NCBI RefSeq assembly: GCF_937920075.1
Contig: NZ_CALETI010000379.1
Coordinates: 1-9,445, forward strand
Length of the DNA stretch: 9,445 nt
Source: an uncultured Agitococcus sp.
Lineage (GTDB): Bacteria; Pseudomonadota; Gammaproteobacteria; Pseudomonadales; Moraxellaceae
Direction of reading: 5' to 3'
In this document: positions 5,860-9,445 of the stretch, one piece after another
How the letters are laid out: every line of letters starts with the position of its first letter
How positions within the stretch are numbered: the stretch's first letter is position 1
Position numbers and translations under genes: made by a program
Notes under the pieces: generated by a model
The model's input: the letters and a program-made list of their open reading frames with translations, nothing else
The model's database searches: none
What the model was told of the DNA's origin: nothing

Positions 5860-5873
5860 TGCATATATAAAAA

Positions 5874-5973
5874 CACTTGCTAAAAGTGTATTAAATACAC
5901 TATAATACACGAACGGGAGAACGGTCGCTTGTCCCATTTTTCAAAAGTACCAAACGAGGTACAGGAGTCAAAA
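5874..5973 (+). promoter_or_regulatory. Control module 4: promoter, operator and two leader hairpins
   Basis: -35 TTGCTA (5877-5882), 18-bp spacer, consensus -10 TATAAT (5901-5906); palindrome GTGTATTAAATACAC (5886-5900); half-site AATACAC (5904-5910). Hairpin 1 arms GGGAGAA and CTTGTCCC (5915-5921, 5928-5935) with one internal mismatch, loop CGGTCG. Hairpin 2 GTACC/GGTAC (5947-5951, 5958-5962), loop AAACGA. AGGAG precedes ATG 5974 by 6 bases. Confidence 0.85.
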
Positions 5974-6255
5974 ATGTCAGAAAAAATCAAAAGTTTTAAT
6001 TTTCACATGGATGCTGGGCATGGTTGGTTGGCTGTCAAAAGAAAAGCATTGGAAGATGCTGATCTATTGAATCAGGTATCCGATTACTCTTACCAACGCG
6101 GTGAAACCGTCTATCTGGAAGAAGATAGTGATATGGGCATCTGGATTAAACATCTTGAGGCGAACGGAATCCAATACGCGCTCAAATATAAGCATGCAAA
6201 AAACGATTATCCTAGCCCTATTCGCAACTACGATGGTTTTTCAATAACTCATTAA
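5974..6255 (+). CDS. Plasmid-type hypothetical protein with GHGW motif, 93 aa
   Basis: ATG 5974 is chosen because AGGAG lies 6 bases before it; the longer frame from 5929 would translate the leader hairpins. Motifs, in order: DAGHGWLAV (13-21), SDYSYQRG (36-43), YLEEDSDM (47-54), KHLEANGI (59-66) and SPIRNYDGF (81-89). These match a small uncharacterised family I recall from plasmids and integrative elements (pattern DPGHGW, YSY-x-RG, YLEED, RSY), often near antirestriction and replication genes. No function is established to my knowledge. It is soluble, with no membrane segment. The next gene lies 78 bases on, with no promoter between. Confidence 0.85.
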   Translation: MSEKIKSFNFHMDAGHGWLAVKRKALEDADLLNQVSDYSYQRGETVYLEEDSDMGIWIKHLEANGIQYALKYKHAKNDYPSPIRNYDGFSITH

Positions 6256-6264
6256 GTTCGACTA

Positions 6265-6293
6265 AATCCCCCTAAAAATAGTTTAGGGGGATT
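6265..6293 (+). terminator. Perfect 12-bp stem-loop between two cassette genes
   Basis: AATCCCCCTAAA (6265-6276) pairs fully with TTTAGGGGGATT (6282-6293), loop AATAG. No T run follows. Because the next gene has no promoter of its own, this hairpin probably lets part of the transcription through, or marks an mRNA processing or stability point. Confidence 0.6.
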
Positions 6294-6306
6294 CCAAATT
6301 CAAAAA

Positions 6307-6333
6307 CGCCAAACGAGGCGCAGGAAAAAAACC
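6307..6333 (+). promoter_or_regulatory. Leader hairpin 2 only (module 5), no promoter
   Basis: CGCC (6307-6310), loop AAACGA (6311-6316), GGCG (6317-6320), then AGGA (6322-6325), 8 bases before ATG 6334. The promoter, operator and hairpin 1 are absent. Retention of this hairpin alone implies it acts on translation independently of the promoter. Confidence 0.78.
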
Positions 6334-7089
6334 ATGAAAAGACAAGTTACCATTGCAAAGGCTTTGCAAATGGCTGGTTATACAACCAAAAGTGGACATT
6401 GCAACAAACTCAAATGTTATGCTGTTTACGCATACAATCCTAAAAAACCTTCTAATATCGCATACACTGCTAAACGCCTTTTAGACGGCTCTTATACGCT
6501 TTACAATGCGACTGGTAAGCTGGTTTATACCCTGAAACAAAAAGAGTGCGGCACAAAAATTTTGCAGCATGTTAAAGATATTACACCTAAAATCAAAAGG
6601 TCTGTATTTATGGAAAATGATGAATTTGCGTATCTTTGTGCCGAGGCTGGATTAAAAGCACCTGATTTAAGAAGGATTTTTGGTGTGCGTAAATCCGAGG
6701 TATTGCTATGGTTAAATTATGATGAAAACGACGATCACTATGAAATTCCTGAACATGTGATATTGCGCGTAAGAAAGCAACTTGACTATGCAAATAACTT
6801 GGTCGAACAAAACGTCAATTTTGTGTTAGAACAGAATCCAGTGTCAGGGGCAGTAATTTTACTACTATCCTACAAGACACAAAAAGAGCTATCTCAAAAG
6901 AGTCCCAGCTTAATTAGCCCCAACTATCATGGTCAAATTTTACGAAGGACACAGACAAAATTAGAGCAGTTAGGCTATAGAATTGAAACTGCTTATATAA
7001 CAAGCTCATTGTTAAAACGCGAAGGATATTATAAAAAATCGCTCAAAGATGCCATCTTGGTAATACCTATTGGCCACAAAGAAGATTAA
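6334..7089 (+). CDS. Two-domain protein with a probable HTH, 251 aa
   Basis: No family was recognised for the N-terminal part (1-85), which is basic and strand-rich (DGSYTLYNATGKLVYTLK). Residues about 95-150 look like an XRE-type helix-turn-helix: FAYLCAEAGLKAPDLRRIFG, then VRKSEVLLWLNYD and IPEHVILRVRKQLDYA, reminiscent of YdiL/Aca2-like repressors. The remainder (151-251) is mixed, with a hydrophobic strand AVILLLSY. Start is fixed by the AGGA 8 bases upstream. An internal ATG (residue 93) after AAAAGG could give a shorter HTH product. Likely transcribed from module 4 with the GHGW-family gene. It is a candidate regulator of the shared operators, by inference only. A strong terminator follows. 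Confidence 0.8.
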   Translation: MKRQVTIAKALQMAGYTTKSGHCNKLKCYAVYAYNPKKPSNIAYTAKRLLDGSYTLYNATGKLVYTLKQKECGTKILQHVKDITPKIKRSVFMENDEFAYLCAEAGLKAPDLRRIFGVRKSEVLLWLNYDENDDHYEIPEHVILRVRKQLDYANNLVEQNVNFVLEQNPVSGAVILLLSYKTQKELSQKSPSLISPNYHGQILRRTQTKLEQLGYRIETAYITSSLLKREGYYKKSLKDAILVIPIGHKED

Positions 7090-7101
7090 ACAAACCCACA
7101 C

Positions 7102-7130
7102 AAAAAGCCCGCTTTTGCGGGTTTTTTATT
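7102..7130 (+). terminator. Rho-independent terminator after the 251-aa gene
   Basis: CCCGC (7108-7112), loop TTTT, GCGGG (7117-7121), flanked by an A run before and TTTTTT after. Classic form; ends the module 4 transcription unit. Confidence 0.9.
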
Positions 7131-7146
7131 TTTCCGCATGCGGAAA
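7131..7146. repeat. Perfect 16-bp palindrome TTTCCGCATGCGGAAA
   Basis: A self-complementary sequence immediately after the terminator, at the left edge of a gene-free stretch. It has the form of a dimeric DNA-binding site (operator, partition or recombination site). No known family was matched. Confidence 0.7.
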
Positions 7147-7334
7147 TATTAGGCGACAGAACTTGTGTCATGTTACGTTGAAAACGACATATATGCTGTC
7201 ATCCACCAGTTTAAGGTGATTGCCCCGTAAATCACTGAAATCATTTAAAATCGTTCAATGCAGTCTTTATTTTCAGCTCACATGACAAACAATGTGTCGC
7301 TCATTGACATCGTATGTGTCGCCTGACAAAAAGC
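7147..7334. other. Gene-free stretch rich in TGTCGC/GCGACA motifs
   Basis: Short motifs recur on both strands: GCGACA (7153-7158), TGTCAT (7166 on), CGACAT, TGTCAT, and a direct repeat ATGTGTCGC (about 7292-7300 and 7314-7322), each followed by TGACA. The two best copies are 22 bp apart. The pattern resembles a protein-binding array. There is no open frame with a ribosome site. Confidence 0.4.
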
Positions 7335-7432
7335 TTTACAAAGTGTATTAAATACACTAAAATACACAAACAGAAGGGGGCAGTCGCTTCTCCAATTTTT
7401 CAAAAGTACCAAACGAGGTACAGGAGTCAAAA
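7335..7432 (+). promoter_or_regulatory. Control module 6: promoter, operator and two leader hairpins
   Basis: -35 TTTACA (7335-7340), 17-bp spacer, -10 TAAAAT (7358-7363); palindrome GTGTATTAAATACAC (7343-7357); half-site AATACAC (7361-7367). Hairpin 1 is the most diverged: loop CAGTCG (7381-7386), arms AGAAGGGGG and CTTCTCC, relying on G-U pairs or the alternative AGAAG/CTTCT stem. Hairpin 2 GTACC/GGTAC (7406-7410, 7417-7421), loop AAACGA. AGGAG precedes ATG 7433 by 6 bases. Confidence 0.84.
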
Positions 7433-7984
7433 ATGCAAAAAGTTAATGGCGTAGAAATTTTTCAGCGTACAGGCAAAATCAATCTTGAATTAGATTTTTC
7501 TGATTGCGAACACATGGTTTATTCATATATTTACAAAGCTCCAAATGGCCATTTTATCTCTTATAAGGGCGATAGAGCCATCACAGAAGAGCAATACAAC
7601 ACCATTAAGGCAATGCCAGCCGTGACGAGGGATGTATCTCACGGAATGCAGTGGGTTCGGCTTTGCCTTGGTACATACGACGATTTTATGGATGAGTATT
7701 GGAGAGAAAAGGAATATTACACCCTTTTTCAAATCGGCAATGAAAAACAAGTGCTAGGTATTGGTCGCTCGATGAGCGAAGCAAGAAATGACGCAAAACA
7801 ATGGTTTGATAATGATATAGATATTATTCAATTAACATCAACCGATGATCTTAAGGGGCGCGTGAAGGGTGATAGTGCCATTGCACCTTGTACAAAAGCC
7901 CTTTACGATAAAGTTAAAAATGAAGGCAAAATCTGTGACATCTCAACAAAAAATGGAATAGTCTGCCTAAAAAGTGAAACTTAA
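7433..7984 (+). CDS. Cassette protein of unknown function, 183 aa
   Basis: Not recognised. The 183-residue product is acidic to neutral, aromatic-rich in the middle (YDDFMDEYWREKEYYTLFQI, 82-101), with four Cys (25, 78, 153, 168) plus C178, not in an obvious metal-site spacing. There is no signal peptide or membrane helix. AGGAG 6 bases upstream sets the start. Like its neighbours it has its own full control module. A weak inverted repeat (AACTTAA/TTAAGTT, 7978-7999) overlaps the stop, but there is no real terminator before the next module. Confidence 0.82.
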   Translation: MQKVNGVEIFQRTGKINLELDFSDCEHMVYSYIYKAPNGHFISYKGDRAITEEQYNTIKAMPAVTRDVSHGMQWVRLCLGTYDDFMDEYWREKEYYTLFQIGNEKQVLGIGRSMSEARNDAKQWFDNDIDIIQLTSTDDLKGRVKGDSAIAPCTKALYDKVKNEGKICDISTKNGIVCLKSET

Positions 7985-8007
7985 GTCGATAATTAAGTTG
8001 ATAATGC

Positions 8008-8104
8008 TTTACATGGTGTACTAAATACACTATAATACACGAACAGGGGAAGCGGTCGTTTCCCCCAATTTTCAAAAGTACCGAACGAGGTACAGGAGTC
8101 AAAA
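8008..8104 (+). promoter_or_regulatory. Control module 7: promoter, operator and two leader hairpins
   Basis: -35 TTTACA (8008-8013), 17-bp spacer, consensus -10 TATAAT (8031-8036). The palindrome has one change (GTGTACTAAATACAC, 8016-8030); half-site AATACAC (8034-8040). Hairpin 1 GGGGAAG/TTTCCCC (8046-8052, 8059-8065) pairs at all seven positions, loop CGGTCG. Hairpin 2 GTACC/GGTAC (8078-8082, 8089-8093), loop GAACGA. AGGAG precedes ATG 8105 by 6 bases. Confidence 0.85.
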
Positions 8105-8434
8105 ATGCAATTATTTGATTTTACGATTAAAAAAATTGTCACTGCTAAATTTGTCAAGTTTAGCGATTTATGGAGTGCTACTCAGGAGGAGTTTTTAGAA
8201 TGCGAAGGGGACGAGGCAAAAAATTTTAAATTCTTTAGATATGACGATATTTTGTTTCATCTTGAAGAGTTTAAGGTTATGGATCCTGACTTCCGTTTTT
8301 GGAAACCTGTTTTTGGCGATGAATGTCCAACTCATTGGGGAAGATACCAAGGCGTAACTGGACGAAATTATTACATTCTAATCAGAGAGTTAGATAACAA
8401 TCGGGTAATGGTTGGCAAAGTAGATTATTGCTAG
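8105..8434 (+). CDS. Cassette protein of unknown function, 109 aa
   Basis: Not recognised. The 109-residue product is acidic and rich in aromatic residues (FKFFRYDDILFHLEEF, 41-56; DFRFWKPVFGDECPTHWGRY, 62-81), with Cys at 33, 74 and 109. Small acidic proteins of this kind include DNA mimics and inhibitors, but no family signature is visible and that reading is speculative. The start is set by module 7. The HTH gene follows after 62 bases with no promoter, so the two are probably co-transcribed. Confidence 0.8.
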   Translation: MQLFDFTIKKIVTAKFVKFSDLWSATQEEFLECEGDEAKNFKFFRYDDILFHLEEFKVMDPDFRFWKPVFGDECPTHWGRYQGVTGRNYYILIRELDNNRVMVGKVDYC

Positions 8435-8452
8435 TAAGCCAGTTATAAACAA

Positions 8453-8496
8453 GGCGCGGTTTGTACTGCGCCAATCAAGGCAAGAGGATTTAGAAA
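8453..8496 (+). promoter_or_regulatory. Leader of the HTH gene with two competing hairpins (module 8)
   Basis: A stem GGCGC (8453-8457) with GCGCC (8468-8472) can form. The end of that stem also belongs to a second, smaller hairpin GCC (8470-8472), loop AATCAA, GGC (8479-8481), which sits in the place of hairpin 2 in other modules. The two are mutually exclusive. AGAGGA (8483-8488) and the tail GATTTAGAAAATGGCAAA match module 2. No promoter is visible here. Confidence 0.6.
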
Positions 8497-8733
8497 ATGG
8501 CAAAGCGAAAATTGAATATTGATAAAGCTACTTTTGATGAGTGGCAGCAAGCAAGAAAAAAAGTAGAGATGACTCAGCCAGAAGTGGCGAAGTTGCTGTT
8601 TTGTTCAGTGGACTCAATTAAAGGCTACGATTCAGGACGAAATAATATAGTACGAGGCTTGTATAATTATTTTCTACTAGCAACTAATCAGCATCCTGAT
8701 TTAATCGTATATCCACGACCTGAACCTATTTGA
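8497..8733 (+). CDS. XRE-like helix-turn-helix protein, 78 aa
   Basis: A small DNA-binding protein. Residues 13-48 read as an XRE-type HTH: FDEWQQARKKVEMTQPEVAK (helices 1-2), LLFCSVDSIKGYDSGRN (recognition helix and following turn), then a short hydrophobic helix GLYNYFLLATNQHPDL. The 'MTQPEVAKLL-x(3)-S-x(3)-IKGYDSGR' pattern corresponds to the usual 'LTQ-x-ELA-x-x-L-x-V-S-x-x-x-I-S-x-x-E-x-G'. The start is fixed by AGAGGA. It sits 45 bases upstream of repA with no promoter between, so it probably regulates repA, the cassette operators, or both. Which one cannot be told from the sequence. Confidence 0.85.
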   Translation: MAKRKLNIDKATFDEWQQARKKVEMTQPEVAKLLFCSVDSIKGYDSGRNNIVRGLYNYFLLATNQHPDLIVYPRPEPI

Positions 8734-8778
8734 AAAATTTATCAACAACAAAAAACGGGACAATAAGGAGTGTATGCA

Positions 8779-9445
8779 ATGACTGGCAAAAAAGAAAGTA
8801 TGGAACAAATTATCAAAAGAATGGAAGGCTATGGAAGTGGCAATAATCCACGAAAGGTCAAGGCAGAAGCCGAAGAAAAAGTTTTATCTGCGACTGCGAT
8901 TATGAATGATTATTTTGTTGGCGACTTGCAGGGTTTTTCTTTTAAAGATGATGCCGCAACAATGGAAGCACCAATTTTTGCTTTATCTACCCAAGAAGAG
9001 CAAAAAATTTGGAAATGGACAAGTGCAGATGGGAAAAAAAAGGTGGAGGTAGCAGCGAGTGCCTATGGTCGTGCAACTATATTTGATAAAGATGTTTTAA
9101 TATTTGCAGCTAGTCAACTTATGGCAGCTATAAATAGAGGAGACAAGCCTTTTAGAAAAATTCGATTTAAAGCAAAAGACTATTTTAAGGCAACAAAAAG
9201 AAATGGTGGGGGAGAAGAATATGCGCGATTTAAAGCATCTTTAGATAGGTTAAGTGGTACTAGAATAAAAACTAATATTAACACTACAAACATTAAAAAA
9301 GCAGAAGGTTTTGGTATTATAGATAACTGGAAAATAATTGAGCAAGATGGCAGTGAAAGGATGGTTTCTGTAGAAATCACACTATCGGAATGGTTGTACG
9401 GCATGATTATTGAAAAAGATATTCTAACAATAAATGAAGAATATT
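8779..9445 (+). CDS. repA: RPA-family replication initiator RepA, 5' part
   Basis: The frame is open to the window edge, giving 222 residues of a protein usually over 300 long. AGGAG (8766-8770) sits 8 bases before ATG 8779. The family pattern of replication initiator protein A is clear: EAPIFALS (63-70), VEVAASAYGRATIFDKDVLI (89-108), FAASQLMAAINRG (109-121), KIRFKAKDYFKATKRNGGG (127-145), YARFKASLDRLSGTRIKTNI (148-167) and LSEWLYGMI (202-210). Together these form the DNA-binding winged-helix region that starts replication. It is unrelated to the Rep_3 initiator at the left, so the element carries two replicons. A parA-like gene often follows in such replicons; it would lie outside the window. 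Confidence 0.92.
   Translation, partial: MTGKKESMEQIIKRMEGYGSGNNPRKVKAEAEEKVLSATAIMNDYFVGDLQGFSFKDDAATMEAPIFALSTQEEQKIWKWTSADGKKKVEVAASAYGRATIFDKDVLIFAASQLMAAINRGDKPFRKIRFKAKDYFKATKRNGGGEEYARFKASLDRLSGTRIKTNINTTNIKKAEGFGIIDNWKIIEQDGSERMVSVEITLSEWLYGMIIEKDILTINEEY

Noticed and set aside
5929..5973. Longer form of the GHGW-family protein starting at 5929
   Set aside because: It would translate leader hairpins 1 and 2; AGGAG selects ATG 5974, as in the other modules.
9180..9404. Minus-strand 74-codon open frame within repA
   Set aside because: It is antisense to the clearly conserved RPA-family coding frame.

Overview
This window is accessory DNA, most likely part of a plasmid (or plasmid-derived element) from an AT-rich gamma- or betaproteobacterium. 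Moraxellaceae, Pasteurellaceae and Neisseriaceae-type hosts are all possible, and nothing here fixes the genus. The case for a plasmid rests on two unrelated replication initiators (a Rep_3-family protein at the left and an RPA-family RepA cut by the right edge), iterons, a toxin-antitoxin remnant, and wreckage of a Tn3-family transposon and an IS256-family element.

Layout. Positions 1-423 hold the end of a YafQ/RelE-type toxin gene, a small Phd/YefM-like antitoxin gene and a terminator. Positions 424-1873 are a Rep_3 replicon: an AT-rich stretch with inverted repeats, two perfect 21-bp iterons, a third diverged iteron beside a promoter, then rep. Positions 1811-2529 hold a 170-bp inverted repeat (149/170 identical, no gaps). 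Its left arm is the last 63 bases of rep plus 107 bases downstream, and each arm is built of degenerate 19-bp iteron-like units. The right arm butts directly onto a truncated Tn3-family transposase (2530-3233), followed by an opposing IS256-family transposase tail (3235-3449). Positions 3450-3790 have no gene but carry a 34-bp direct repeat.

Positions 3791-8733 are the most unusual part: eight small genes, all on the + strand. Seven have little or no recognisable function; the last is an HTH protein. Six of them are each preceded by a near-copy of the same ~100-bp control module, and the other two carry only its last hairpin. The full module is a sigma70-type promoter whose 17-18 bp spacer is filled by the palindrome GTGTATTAAATACAC, a third half-site over the -10, a first leader hairpin with loop CGGTCG, and a second hairpin with loop AAACGA just before the Shine-Dalgarno. 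The stem of the second hairpin changes from GTACC/GGTAC to CGCC/GGCG between genes while pairing and loop are kept. The -10 to ATG distance is 73-75 bases in all six full copies. This looks like a coordinately controlled regulon of single-gene cassettes, regulated at both DNA and RNA level. Its products include a Cys-rich protein resembling DUF7227-type proteins, a member of a plasmid family with a GHGW motif, and two HTH proteins that could be the regulators. An anti-defence or establishment role is a reasonable guess but is not shown by the sequence.

The last cassette gene, an XRE-like HTH protein, sits 45 bases upstream of the RPA-family repA (8779 to the edge), which links the cassette block to the second replicon.
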